A stretch of DNA of 64,000 nt, taken from positions 4,029,501-4,093,500 of the forward strand of contig NC_134368.1 in the NCBI RefSeq assembly GCF_035582795.1. Direction: 5' to 3'. Of this stretch, positions 14,063 through 28,000 are shown one piece after another. A program made the position numbers and the translations under genes. Every line of letters begins with the position of its first letter. Position 1 is the first letter of the stretch. The stretch is from Mycteria americana (taxonomy: Eukaryota; Chordata; Aves; Ciconiiformes; Ciconiidae). The notes under the pieces are model-generated. The model did no database searches and was not told the origin of the DNA. It saw only the letters and a program-made list of their open reading frames with translations.

Positions 14063-17000
14063 AAGTACCTTGAGTCCCCACAGAGCCAGTTGAGGATGAG
14101 AATTTTAGACGCTGTTCTGTCTTTCACATTACAAATGCAATTACCGCTGCAGCCTGATTACAGTATCTCCTGTCATACAGATTCTGCAAGAGGCTGAAAG
14201 AACAGCTTGCCTTTCAAACAGAGTTAGAAAAATTAATACGAGTCCTTTCGTGCTCAGTGGTCACGTGCCAATGAAATTTAAGGCAGGCATGTGCAGTCTC
14301 TAAGGGATTCTCTAAGAGCATCCCTCAGAGAAAGCTATTCATACTGTTTTCAAAAAAAGGACACGATGAAAAGCCCTTGCAAAGTACTTATCCTGAAATA
14401 CGGGCTACTCTCAAAATAGTCTTGTTCCTCTTGCTTTTCAATCCTTCCATCCAGTTAATGAAGAAAAATCTTCACTACAAGAAGGAGATTTTTAGATGCA
14501 TGCGGCGGTTTGGGTATGGACAGTCTTGCCTTACCTGGATGCAAGAGATGTAGGATCAATCAAAGTAATGGATCACACAATTAACGTTAAAGTTAGTTCG
14601 ACTTCTCTTCCCAGACATGAAGGCAGTGAGAATCTTGGATTTAGCTCTTGGATAACTGTAAGTGGAAATTAGCACTACAAGCTGGAAACATCTGGATATA
14701 GATAGTTAAACAAGATAGTATCGTCGGGTCACATCTGTTTTCCACATTTTCATTTCAGCCTAGCGAAAGACAAGAGTCAGGCAGTCAGGGCACCAGCTGG
14801 AGATGGGAGAAGTTCGGCGGTGGGTTACTTGGGGTCCTCTGAGCTGCATGGTCACGCAGGCCACTGCCACCAGGCGAGAGCTCCCTTCTCCTCCACCTCC
14901 CCACCCCAGGCATTCCCACAGCCGCCCGTGCCAGGCTCTGCGTCAGCCACGGCGGGCCAACTCGCCTTGCTAACCTGCCAAAATGTCAGCTGGGACAGGG
15001 TGCCATGCCGGGGAGAGCAGTTTTACGCCAAGGTAAGCAAGCTGAGCTGCCTCACCCGATCCTCAGATGTGGTCCAACACGTGCAGAAAGGAGGGAACAG
15101 AAAAATAAACTCTCCAACCCTCCTACATCTTACATCAGCTCACCTCTGCCACATAATAACTAATTAACTCTTCACACCTTAATTCCCTTTCGACACTGGG
15201 GCGATAGCCCTCCCTGCTCAACCAGGTACTAATGAGCCAATACTGCTGTGCCTGAGCCCCAGAGAACAGCTAATTTTGACGAGACAGGGCTCGACCCCCA
15301 GTTATTAAGCAGTAAGCGGGAATATTAAGTGCAAATATTAATGGTGAAATAGGCACAGCTGGCAGCAAGGTTAAAGGGAGGTTATAGGACGGGACTAAAC
15401 CACTGAGTTCAGCTAATAGCACATGCCTGGCTATCAAAGATGACAAGGTTTAGCAGCTTATTATTAATAATGAATCCTCTGCAGGATGTTTTCTGCTAGG
15501 AAAAAGCAAAAGCGTTGCTTTTTCAGCTGCCCATTACCTAAAGTGAGCTGAATGAGCCCCACTTTGGAGGCAATAAATCCCTCTTGGATCAGGCAGTGGG
15601 CAACTCAAGTGGGAAGCAGTCAGCATCATTAGACACATCATATCTATTCTCCAAGCAAGAGACATCAGGCTTAGAGTATTTCAAAAGCTGGCACTTCTCA
15701 ACAAGCATGGAAGCACCAACTCCTCCTTTTATTTCACATCTCTCCCCTTTTCCCTGGGGACAGCAGGCAGCCGGGTCTGACACAACAGGAATACCCCAGT
15801 CCCTCCCTGGGCACAAAATCTGTGAGCAAGGCAGGCCTCGATAAAGGGGAGTAGGATGGCGAGTGAAGGAAAGATCATGGAAGAGAGCTCACAGAAGACA
15901 GGAGGAATATTAAAGAGTTTAAACTCTGAAGCCAGGAAAGACTTAACAAATAGGCATCTTTGTGCTTGAAGATGCTAAGAAACAACCCTGCCCAGAGGAA
16001 AGAAAAACTACAAGTGGAAGAATTAAGTGGCAAGCGCTTGATATAAGTGTGATTTTGTCAACAGAGACAATTTATGGAATAGGTTTGTAAAAGCAAAGGA
16101 GGACGGGGAGAAAAGGGCAGCACGGGTACTGCCAGGCTTTCTGCCTGCAAGCACCTTATTCGAAGATCATCTTTCGATTCTTGGCTGTGGAGATGGAGGG
16201 GCAGGATCCAAGAACAGCTCACAGCGGGGAGATGAAAATGGATGAAAACAGCTTCTCAGTGTCTCACTCCGGTACTGCAGGATGGATCTACAGCGAGATT
16301 TCGGCGTGACCCCGCACTGCTGGTCTTGGCAGCCCTTGCCTGCTTGCTGAGGGCAGGGCAGAGGGAGAGGTGGACCTCCTGCCACCGCCTGCGCTGGGTC
16401 TGCTTCCACAGCACCGCAACCATATACGCGTTGGACTGCTCCAGCCTGGAGGAGCGAGCATGCAAGGACGCCTGTGAGAAGAACCACAGCAAAGCCTGGG
16501 AGCTACCCTGCACAAAGCCAAATGCTGCACAAAGACTGACATAAGCCAAGCTTCCGAGGCACCTGTTCAACATCGCTGGGCTCTGAGCAAAGAGAAGGTT
16601 CAGCAGACATAAGAAGGTTTTTCTGAAGTCATCTATTTTTGTTGCTTCCAAAATTTATACCTCTACAAGCTCACTGTCTCCATCTGGCACATATGCAGTC
16701 CTGGAATTCAAGACATGGTGATGCTGTATGCCAGGGCACGGTGGAGAAGGGAGGGTTTGGCAGCTGGGGGACAGGACAGAAGGAGGAGGCAACCCAAAAA
16801 GCAAGCCATGAATTTAGCTCCAGAACAGGATGGACCAAACCTGCGCTCAGAAATAAATTCAAGTGGCTCTTATTAGCAAGAACAGATTTAAGCACCACAT
16901 ACATATTCAGCTCCTCTCCCCCATACCATCACTTCCCCACGTTCTCCAGTCCTTGTGCTTCTTCCCAGAGGTAGATCCAAGTGCCTCTGCAACCTGGGCA

Positions 17001-20000
17001 CAGCTCAGAGCTTGTATTCGGGTCAGATCCAGGATAGAAGCAACCTTGAGAACATCTGAAGGGAGAACGTAGTTCAAATGCTTTGAAAGCTTTGGAGCAT
17101 TTTCTTCAATGTTTTGACTGCTTCAAAGTAGAATTAGGTCCCAGCTTCCAAAAATATATGAAGTAAAGCCATCATCAATGAGAAAAATTGATTCTAACAT
17201 AACATCCAACACTACGGTTTGACGAGTCATTTGTAACTGCACATCAAGTCACCACAGATAAATTGGGGCAGTCAGAGACGCTTGAGAACTGGCTGAAGAA
17301 CATTGAAGAGCTACAACAGAGTCACTGGAAGAGCTTCATTCGAGAGGGTCACAAAAGACCTTCATATCTTTGACAAAAGCCACTATTACCTGAGAGCTGG
17401 CCCAAAGATGGAAGGTGGTAGCCCAAGTCCAAATGATGGGTTCATGCCACAGGAGGTGTCAGAGGCCATGCTGCCTCCCAAGGCTTGATGCAGCATTAGT
17501 TCTCCAAAAGCCTCCAAAAAACCCACCAAAACTGAATGAACCCAGTGGCTGAACTTTGATTCCCCCCAGACCAGAGGCTGTAGCACCTTTGGAGGGCAGC
17601 AGAAGGGAAGTCTATGTCCCTGCTGCTCATGGTGCATCTGCTCAGCCCCTGAAACAAGGCGTCAACCCTACAGCCAAGTTCAGCACTTTCATCTTAAAAA
17701 AAAAAATATAAAAAACAACTTCTCCAATTCCTTGCCATGCTGCACAGAAACACACGATGAAGAATCACAGGGGAAAGCAAACCCACGAGTGCAGCTCAGC
17801 GTCTGCTCCGGTCCCCAGCCCTCCAGCATCCCTCTTCCCAAGGGCTGGGATGGGGAACAGCGCAGGCCCTTGGCCCTTGGGAAGGGGCTGCCAACGGCAC
17901 CGCTCTAACAAGATCTCGGGGGAAACACATCCTCTGCCTGCACAAAACAGTCCTGCAGCCTGCTTCTCATGCTGGAAACTGGTACCTAGATGCCAGAGGC
18001 AAACTGCTACCGGTCCTTTGGATCAAAGGACAGGAGGAAAACCCTCTTACAATGCCGCAGCCTGAAGCCCATCTCCCCTGTACTGGAGGCTTTGCCACGC
18101 TGCAGATTCTCACCATCAGAAATGCTGGTGCAGGGAGATAGACAGGCAGGAACGTCTCAGGCCGCAGGGAGATCAGAACTGAAAAGAGGCTTTTTCTTAA
18201 ACCTTTTATGCTGCCTTATCCCGGTCTCAAACTGCAGGAGGGACACAAAGGACTGAGCTCTGGATGCCAGGTGCTCACTCGGGAGGCTAACCTCTTCAAG
18301 CGTCAAGTCAAAGCATCCCAAAGGAACCGAGCTGCAATTTGTCATCTAAACAGCAAAATAATCCTCCTGCAAATGCCCTGTACCAACAGGCCAGTCGTGT
18401 GAGTGAAGACAAAGCTCAAGCAATGCTTTCAAAGATCTGTAACGATTACTGTAAGAGGCAAAATGGGGGGGGGGAAAAAAAAAAAGGTAGAAGCAGCAGC
18501 CTTCTTCCTTCCCTCAGGCTTGGGATCTGCTGCCGGCAGGGTTTCTGGCAGGGCTGGGAGCCTGCCTGCACTCTGGCATCGGAGTGGGGACACCGCATAC
18601 ACTGCCACAACCATCTGGGGGGCGGGAAACAGATGAAGTGACATGGAAAGTGCTGGCTGTAGGATGGGACCAGTCACAGCCGCGATGAGCGTGGCAGAGG
18701 TATCCTGAGACAACCTTTCCGTGTTGGACTGCAAACTGGGGAAAAACATCCATGCACCCACACAAGCTGGCTACTGCGCTACCGCCCCTGTCCTTCATTA
18801 ATTAATTACTTGCGTTTCTGTGACTACATCACCTTAATGAAGCAGCAGGGGAAGAAAATTTCAACACCAAATATAAAGAGGCAATCTCAGCTGGCCAGCA
18901 ATACCTTCTCCAACGCAAGCGGATGGCATGTCAGCAGACAGGGCTCCACGCACCTAAATTCCCTTAAATCTGCATCACATTTCTCAACCTATGGGGCACT
19001 GAATGGCCCCAAACGAAATCCCTCGTACACACACTGCAACACCCTCCCTGTGCTAATGGCTGTGCAGGAAGCTGCACTGTGAGTCCCATTACAGGAGGAA
19101 TCCTTAAACGCTGCAAAACACGATTTTAAAGATTCTCTCCCAAACTGAGCCAAACTGTCAGTGGGTGAGATCCCCATCTCCACACCCAGGCACCAACAGG
19201 CAGGAACTTGTTGCAGGCAGCAGAGCCAGCTTAAACAGATTAAACTACAAGTTTGGTCTTTCAGTCCGCCACGCTGCCTGAAGGCTGCGTGTCCAGGGAT
19301 CAGTCACCTTTAACGAAGCCACCACCACCAAGCCAGGCACTGCCTCGCTGGGACCTCAGCGGCCAGCCCTCCTCCCCTCGCAGCAGCTAGGAGAGGCTTG
19401 CACCGCTGCATCTTTCCACAGCAGCTAAATACACTCATCTCCAAAGATCCCATGTCAGCAACTCTAAATCCGCTCTGCAAAAATAAAATCATTCCAAATA
19501 ATCCATACAAAAGCAGCTGAGCAAGTACTGAGCAACTGCAAAGTCCTCGGCTTCCTAAAAACAGTCATGATCTTGCAGTAACTTAAAAAACAAAACAAAA
19601 CAAAAAAACAACCAAAAAAACCCACTGAATAGGTCAATTCCTGGGCTTGGATGCTGAGGAGCTCAGCTTTCCCGTCACCGCTGAGGCTGCTTCGCTGCCC
19701 AGGAGCCCTGGCTGAAGTTTCCACCTAGCTATCATCAGACCTGCGTGGCTCGTCTCTGAAGCACTTTTTCCCCCCCAGGACTTTCCACCTCTCCCATGCA
19801 CGTGTGCACAGACTTCTTCGTTCTCTGTCCACCAGTCAAATAAGCACAGTTTTCAGTAAAAATTCAGTTTCTCAACCTTAAAGTTCAAAAGGAGGGGTTG
19901 TTTAGGGGCTGAGCTTCTTGGCTTTGCTCCAGGGGGTTGGAGAAGGAATGGAAATGGATGTTTTCAGATACCCTCATTACGTGCTGAGTAATTATTTGGT

Positions 20001-22710
20001 AAAGGCAGGCTGCAAACTCTGGCAGCATCATGCCTACAATTGCTCTTACACTTGTGACTGAACCATTTTCAAACCTGATGAGCAGAAACAAGATGGGCGG
20101 ATGCATGAACAGCTTCTTTCAAGTTTGCAGCAAACAAGAGCCATGAATCTCCTACCAGCTGCCAGGCTTGTGTCCCACAGGAGCCAAAGAACCCTCTTCT
20201 GCAAGATGCCGAGCGTCCTCAGACTCCCTCGATCTACATGGGAACGGAGACCAAGCAGCACCTGGCAAGATCAGGTCCAGTCAACTGGTTCAACTAACGC
20301 CGACTTAAGGTTTCCACCGAAAACGCCAACCTCTCTGCTGGGCAGATGCGCTGTAGGGAATGCTGCAGCTTTGGAAGAGGGCTTGCAGGGAATGATGCCA
20401 GGGCTGCAGCACCTCCACGGAGAAACCACTGCCCTTCCTAACAGCACGTGCCTGCTCTCGAGCCTGCTGACAGCTCACCATGCCCTCTTCCCGGAGGAGC
20501 ATCACAGCGTTAGGCAACGGGGCAGCATCAGGTGCTCCATCCCACACTGCTCACTCAGCTGTACAAGAGAGAAAATAAGGACAGAGGGCTCCTTGGGTTC
20601 CTCTTTTCTTGCCACAAACAGGCCGAGATCCAGCTAAGGGGATATTCTTTCAAAGCAGCTCCCTGCATTTCACAATTTATCTCCATGTTTCTACACGAAG
20701 AGGGCAACATATGGGAAGTTACGTAAACTCAAACACCCCCCACAGAATATGCTGTATCCTGGCAAAAAGACAACTACCTCCGCACAGGCACTGAACTCAG
20801 TTTAACAAATTTCAGGGAAGGCAAAGAGTAAATCCCTGACCGAAGGGCACGAACTCCTGCTCAGCAGTGACCGAGAGGGATGGAGACACTTTGGTGACCC
20901 TCCAAGCCATCTTTACACGCTGATGGACCCAGGGTGGAAAACGCTCACACAGCCGCCGGGTTTGCCAGCCTCTCTGGAGCCTCAGCTGAGGAGGGGACAG
21001 CAGAGCCGCTCTTCCTCTACACGCTAGAGGAGACAAGCAAGAGGAGATGTTCTTCAAGACTGGGTTGCATGGACAGACAAGGCTCCGAGCTGCCCATCCC
21101 ATGCCTCCTTCAATCATGTTTTAAGATATTAGAAAGGAGGATCGTGCAGTATTTAAGTTACCTCCCAGGAGAGCAGAAATTCATCTTAACCCTTCCAAAG
21201 CTGCCTTTGTATGTCAGCTAGCCCGTGCCTCAGCTTCCCTTTGTAACAATACCTCCTTTATGCATTTTATTCGTTTGGACGTTGGATTCTGGGAGGCCAG
21301 ACCTGCCTGCTCAGCACAGCGAGAGCTGAAATACAGCCCCAGAGCAGGCACTGCTGCAACGCAGACAAATGGCTGGGTCACAGATTTCACCCCCAGGTAT
21401 CTACCGGAGTGAAAAAATAACTCGTACACAACCACTGCAGATGAAGCCAGGTATAGAAAAGATGATGGGTGAGTTGGCTGAATATTTTTCCTAAAAAACA
21501 GTGCTACATAAGAGATTCTCCCATGGTCCAACGGGAAATGTCTGTAGCCTGCTCTAGATGAGCTCGCCAACCTGTGCAGACTTTCAGAGCCCAGTGGAGG
21601 ACTGAAATGCAAATCCACCCATTACACAGCAATCTGCATACACTAAATTTCTCAAAGGGTTAAAATGATGGAAAAAAATAGGGATCAACAAATTAAGCTC
21701 TTGGAGGCCACTGCCCAGTAGAAAGATTTTGAAGGACCGAGTGAAGCAGAACCAAAAAGTAGTAAAACCTTGTTCACAAAACTGCGAAGTAAAACCATGC
21801 TAGCCATGGCTTCCCATTTCTCTTCCATATGCTCCTAGATAACCTTAGAAAATAATTTAACCTCTTTAATCCCAGTCACAGTCTTCCAGCTAGCCGAGTA
21901 CCTAAAAACAAGCTGCTGCCATTGAGTCGACCAAAGATCCCGCCTGGCATTCCCACCCTGCCACCAGAATGAGAATGAAAATTCTACACGGCGACTGGGA
22001 TTAAAAACATCTCTCTGTCTGTAGCCAAATAGGTTTAAAGTCTCCTCAAGAGAAAATCTTGAGGATTATCCATGCTTTCCAATTTATTATTCATTTCTAA
22101 CTCATCTCCGTTCATCTCTAATTCATCATTCAGGTCTAGCATGGATGGCATTAGTGTCCTCTAGGAGACAGACATGAAGCTGCAGCATTTGGGCTGCTGC
22201 AGACAGACTAAGGCACTGCCCTTCCACTCGAGCAATGCAGAGAAACAAGGGAAGACTAAGTTTGTACTTCCAGTTAGAGACTAACTAAATATGTACACGC
22301 ACAGCTGAGAGCAGGCCTAAAGTTACACTTCTGAGCCTTCATACTCAAGAGTGGCCAGTTTGCAAGAGTGAAATCCAGAGGCTCTGAGGTATACCACGTG
22401 TTAAGCAACACTGGAAAACACATGTGAATATATTTATTTTCAGGCTTCTCGAAAATATCCATAAGAGCTTTGCTTCTGGAACAAAAGTGAGATGATTAGC
22501 TGCTGGCATGATAAAATATTATTCAAATTGTAAAGCAGCAGGAAAGTTTTGCATGCTGTCCTGCCACACACTATCATGAGAAAAATTTATGGTACCTCAA
22601 AACTTTCAGGTTGAGAGCCAGGATAACCCCCTGCTCCATGCACAGTGCCTGGAACAAGAGGCTGCCCTTTCCCAGAGCACTGCTGGAATCTTTATAAACC
22701 ACTAAAATGC

Positions 22711-22735
22711 TTTTTTTTTTTTTTTAAAAAAAAAA
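22711..22735. repeat. Poly(T)/poly(A) palindromic homopolymer tract
   Basis: About 15 T are followed directly by about 10 A, giving a self-complementary run. Confidence 0.85.
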
Positions 22736-24646
22736 GCAAATCCTGTTCTTCATATTTCTCCTCTTAGTAAGATTTACTTACTTGAGAGTTTCTGCCTTTT
22801 AGAAAACTCTAACAGCATCGTGACTGTAATATCTGTCCCTTCTGCCCCCCGGGTTTAGCCGAGTCTCCCAGGGCACTTTCCCACCAGCAGCCAGACACGA
22901 GCTGCCTTCCCAGCTTTTCTTCCGCTAGCCTGTTTCACTGCCTAGGCAGGTCACTTCTTCCTCCGTCTCCGTTTCTCCTCCTGTCCCTGGTCAGGGGCTG
23001 GGTCTGCCCAGCGCGTAGCAGAGTCTTCTGTGGATGGAGTAAGCACAGCTATGGCCAATATCTCCCTACGTTAAGTGGACTGACCTCCAGGTCAATGCAG
23101 GTCCTCCCTTTCCCTTTTTTTTTTTTTTTTCCAAATAGAGTAAACAGAGAACCTTCCCCAGATTTGTCAAGACCTCTCTTGAGACCACACCATCAGTTAT
23201 CACTTCAGTGCTCACCTGAAAGCTCACAAGGACAAGACAGCTATTTCAAAGGGTGAAGTAAGAGATGCTCAACTGGGAGCAAGCAGGACTTCAAGCTGGT
23301 TGCAACGCACGTTGAGGCCAGGAACAGATTTCCCGGCTGCAGAACACTCTCTGACACGTACCATGACGTAATTTATTAACACAAAATGGTAACATCAGCC
23401 CTTAGCCAGCCGCAATTTGTGAATGAAATCCCCAGAGTATGAATTGAAACACCAACTCTGAAAACGCAGGGTCGCAAGCAAGGGATGGACGCCACACAGT
23501 CCTAGAGATTAAAGGAGGATTTGCTTCTCAGTTTGCAAGTACCACAGAGATCACCACAACGGCTGAACCACTCAGTTGCAGGTATTATCAGCATTCCTGA
23601 GGGTAGCAATGCTTCAGAAAAGCCCCAGAGCTGCCTAGTCCATCCCATTCACATCATCTCTCATCACTGCTCTTCCTACCACCTGGTCAACCAAAGTTAA
23701 AGATGAGCCTGCATGAGCACACCAGACGGTACACTAAAAATAACAGACACAGAACATGACATGCTGGATGCACAGAAGACAAGTGAGGATGGTTGGGTAT
23801 CCTTTTTGGAGAAACCCTCTACAAGCTGCCTTCTGGTCAGAAGATCCCCAGCTTCTTGGAGGAGAGGACCTGAGCACAGACCCAGGGAGACATCCTGCCT
23901 TCAGCAGTTAAACCAGAAATGTCTGCTGCTCTCTGCAGCCCTGGAGCAAGGTCACCGCCGACGGGGTGGAGACCAGACTGAGCTAAACCCCTGGGTTTTA
24001 GATCATCAGAACAATCGTAACTCTGAGAGGTTATTTCGAAACATCAGGCGTGATATGGGAAGGCAGTCATCCCAAGGGGGAGCTGGTTCAGCCACAGAGC
24101 AATCCAGCGTTGATTGATTCACTGCTCATACCTGAATCAAGGTTTCCTGTCACCTATTACTTAACTCGGATGCACAAAACCTACAAGCTCGAACACGTCA
24201 AACTCTGTTTTTAAGGCTGGTATGCTGCCGCAGCACCTCTGCGATCCGTCTCTAACACGCTTTTATCGATCTAGCTTGGAGCGTCAAACAGCGTTTTGGA
24301 CCCCCAAGTTATGAATACAGGTCTTAAAACGCCCCGTCTAACCCCGCAGGCAGGTAGCATCCACCAGCCAAGGTTTCTAGCGGTCAGGTATCCAGACACT
24401 GGGAAGCCCGTCTCGCTCGCAGCACGTCTCCTGCCAGCTGGGATTTCCAGGCTAGACATCTCCCATTTCCACCGCCTCCGGGACTCAGCCTGAAGAGACA
24501 TTCACGCAGCACTCTGGAAAACGAGGACATGGCCTCAGTGCTCACCACCCCCGCCAGCAGAATACGATGAACCTACCAGCGCCGAGGAAGGCGGCTGCGA
24601 GACGGGCAGAGGCCATCCCGCCTGCAGTACCTTCGCGCTGTAATTA

Positions 24647-25036
24647 CAGAATCACAGAATCATATAGGTTGGAAAAGACCTTTAAGATCATCAAGTCCAA
24701 CCATAAACGTAACACTGCCAAAACCACCACTACACCATGTCTCTAAGTACCTCATCCAAACGTCCTTTAAATACCTCCAGGGATGGCGACTCAACCACTT
24801 CCCTGGGCAGCCTGTTCCAATGCTTGATAACCCTCTCGGTGAAGAAAAATTTCCTAATATCCAGTCTAAACCTCCCCTGGCACAACTTGAGGCCATTTCC
24901 TCTTGTCCTATCACTTGTTACCTGGGAGAAGAGACCGACCCCCACCTCTCTACAACCTCCTTTCAGGCAGTTGGAGAGAGCGATGAGGTCTCCCCTCAGC
25001 CTCCTTTTCTCCAGGCTAAACAGTCCCAGCTCCCAG
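24647..25036 (-). mobile_element. CR1 LINE 3'-end fragment
   Basis: The plus strand opens with the octamer-like tail CAGAATCACAGAATCAT and continues GGTTGGAAAAGACC, the complement of a CR1 3' end, so the element is on the minus strand. Only about 390 bp of the 3' part remains, ending near CAGTCCCAGCTCC. Minus-strand translation shows the CR1 C-terminal signature [19 protein letters not shown]. It matches the copy at 55972-56506 almost base for base over their shared length, so both belong to one subfamily. Confidence 0.95.
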
Positions 25037-25037
25037 G

Positions 25038-28000
25038 TAAAAATTAATCTCGTGCTTCCCAGGTAAACGCCGGGGAAGCCAGGAAGGATGCCTGCACCTC
25101 CTTTTCTTCAAACATGCGGGGATCTGGGAGAGGGAAGGAATTTGGCTGGCTTCCCTTCGCTGCGCAAAGGGAGGGAGAACAGGGATGTCTTCCCGGAAGG
25201 ACCAGAAAATAGCCGCTGCTCGAGTTAGACTGTTAGGCAGGATGTGGAAGTCCTCGTTATGGCAATAAAAAGGTCTCAAGTACTTGGCCGAGGCACCAGG
25301 AACACACCAACACGCCAGACCAGCTCAGAAGCAGCTTTTCACATCAGCGCAGTGAGAACATTTTTGTTTATTTGCTCCTCAGTGTTAGCCAAGAAGGAAG
25401 GAGGCGGTGGTCCGTTCCCCCTCACCACAGATGTCCGCAGCTCCCTTCAGCAGCAGAAGGCTGAATATTGGTGACACCTACATCTCCTGCTCCCTCCCAC
25501 CAACCCGAGGTGTTTGGTCTCACGTACAGGTTTTAATTTTGCTTTAGAGGAGGGATGGCATGGACTCACCCAGGAGAGGCAGAGGTTATGCTCTTGTCTA
25601 CTCTTCTGAAGTCGGAGAACTCTTGTTTTCCATCCCAGGTCCAAATTAGTAGTAATTATTCCATGCAAAATGGAGTTGCTTCAACAGGAAGGAATTAGGA
25701 CAACAAATTATTCTGCAATAAAGAGGACTCGCTGCCTAAGCAAGCGATCCATTTGCACATGGAATAAAAGGGGTATTCTCCCACACATGTTTTGGGGTAA
25801 AAGCAGCACCCACTCCATTTTTAAAAAAAACTTCTAACCTCCACGCCTGTTACAGTAGCCACCAGGATTTCCTACATGACCAACAGGCCAAAACCCAACC
25901 CACATTCAGTTGTTTCAACTTCCACCATCAAAACTGCAGCCACCATAAACACAGCAGTACTGTGTGTGTAACCACAGCAAAAATGGGTTTGATGGCCACG
26001 CCTGATGCTTTCAGTTTATGTGAGTTTTGACTCTGGGCAGGGCAGGAAGGGGGAGGCAAGCACGTACCCTCCTGCAACCTAAAGCGGGGTTTCCCAAGAC
26101 AAAGACACAACCCTCAAATTTAGAAGAACCCCAGTAGTCCCACCAGAGTCACAATGAGACCTCCACCTCCCACCTCCGCTTCCCAACCTCAAACCAGCTC
26201 AACGCTGACCCACAGGACACGCACAGCCCCACCGACCGCAGTCGTACAGTGCACGGTCAGATTTAGTCCCGCAGGACAGGCGGCAGCAGAGATGGATTAT
26301 TTGTGTGCCCTGACGTGTCCCCCACCATCACCTCCTCCCTGCATAAATGCAGCGGCACCCAACCCTGAGGGGCGGCCCTCGCCTTGCTCTGCTACAAAAC
26401 ACCTTACCCTGAAAAAAAAAAAAAAACAAAAACAAAAAACAAACCACGTGGGTCAATGTGGGAAGCAGCACCGCTGTCACAAGGGTTTCCAGGACCATGC
26501 TGGAGGCACGGATGAAATTCAAGGTCTCCTGAAGACATCAGCCAGAGAAAAGTGTGAATGAGGCAGCTCGGGGCTTGTGGCTGGGCAGACGTATGCGACA
26601 GTGATGGCGTCCACGGAGCCCAAGACACGGTTCCCGTGAGCTTTGGCTACAAACATAAGTTTCAAGCACTGCCAGCTACTATGGCTTGCAGTACCGCCAC
26701 GGGAGTTGTATCAGAGAAAAAGGGTTTCCAGTGTTTTTTTGTGGGTTTAATGAGAAGAGAACACTTGTGATGAAAGCCACTCTACCCACTTACAAAAGCT
26801 AGGGACATCAGGAAGAACAGGATCAGGCCAGCCTCCAGCGATATCCAGGACCAGCTGCTCCCGAGGAAGATGCAAGAAATCATTCCGGACAGTTCGGGAA
26901 TCACTTGCTTATCGGTAAATCTCTTCCTAAGCCCTTCAGATAGTGATTAAGCACAATGGTTCATAGCCCATATATTAAATATTAATCCTTCCTAATGTGA
27001 CTGCCGATGTTCCGGTTATCCGAATCAGATAACCGCACACCCCCAACAGCCTATTCCTTTTCCACCCCAAACCACGTAAACACAACGTACAAAACCCAGC
27101 AGTATTTTGCGATCCAGCTAGAGGAGAGCTGGCGATATTCTCCTCAGCCTCCAAGCCTGGAAGCAGAACAGCTGGATCTCACCAAAAGCAGGAGGGAAAG
27201 AGTTAAGAGCAGGGAGATGAATCAGCCCACTGCTATAAGCACGGACATTTCCTACCTCTTCGCTCTAGTGTTTCTTCCTGTCCGCAGGCTTCGGAGATGC
27301 TTACGGACCTGGTCGCATTGAAATGATTTCCACTGCGACAGGAAAGCCCAGGGATTTGTTTTATTTCAAGAGGAAAATGAGATTTGTGAATGAGACCAGA
27401 AAGCGGCCGTGAGGGCAGACCTCCTTCCCATGCAACACCAAGAATAAAGCACCAGCCAGCAGCTTGTGTGTCTGCTGTGCTACTCCTGACTCTACGGAAG
27501 CATACGGGCGCTCTGTTCTACCCGAAATAACCCACCCCACACTCCCCAGTGTTTCGAGGCATCACGCAGACCACGACCGTGCAACCGTGGCTCAGCACTG
27601 CCTCACCCAAAGCAGTTAGGGCAGACCCGCGGGCCGAGCACGGCAGAGGTCACGCAACCTGCGCCCTTCCCGCTGGATCGGGATCTGCCGTCCTGCTGCA
27701 AACACAGAGGGCTGGAGGAGAACAGACGTAGGTCGTCGTCGGGAGGAGACGGGGAGAGAGGGAATTCAAACTACTCTTCCACAAGGATGTTGATGTTGGA
27801 CTTAGACCAATATCACGGATCCGCACAAAGCATTAGTTATTTGAGAGTGACATTTCAGAAAAGCAGAGCTGTGTATCCTATTAGCTTGAAAACAATACAG
27901 CCGCACCAACGCCAGGACAGCAATGCCCCTGGAAACGGGAAACATCTATTTTCAGCACCTCCCCGTGTCCCCCCCACTGCTTTAACAAACTGTTTCTATA

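Larger units (their letters stand above)
7741..24646. other. Long non-coding stretch, probably intron or intergenic
   Basis: No exon of a recognisable protein, no structural RNA and no further CR1 copy was found in this 17 kb. The longest open frames (for example about 178 codons near 20.1-20.6 kb on the plus strand and about 131 codons near 16.3-16.65 kb on the minus strand) have no familiar domain and are shadowed by frames on the other strand. It contains two short tandem duplications (10577-10630 and 11165-11240), homopolymer runs near 14.01-14.06, 22.71 and 23.12 kb, and an AT-rich homeodomain-motif-rich block near 15.16-15.56 kb that may be regulatory. If the minus-strand first exon at about 29.7-30.0 kb is real, much of this could be its first intron. 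Confidence 0.45.

Noticed and set aside
16167-16651. Minus-strand frame of 131 codons as a possible exon
   Set aside because: It has no recognisable domain, is overlapped by open frames on the plus strand, and shows no clear splice pairing with the 29671 donor.
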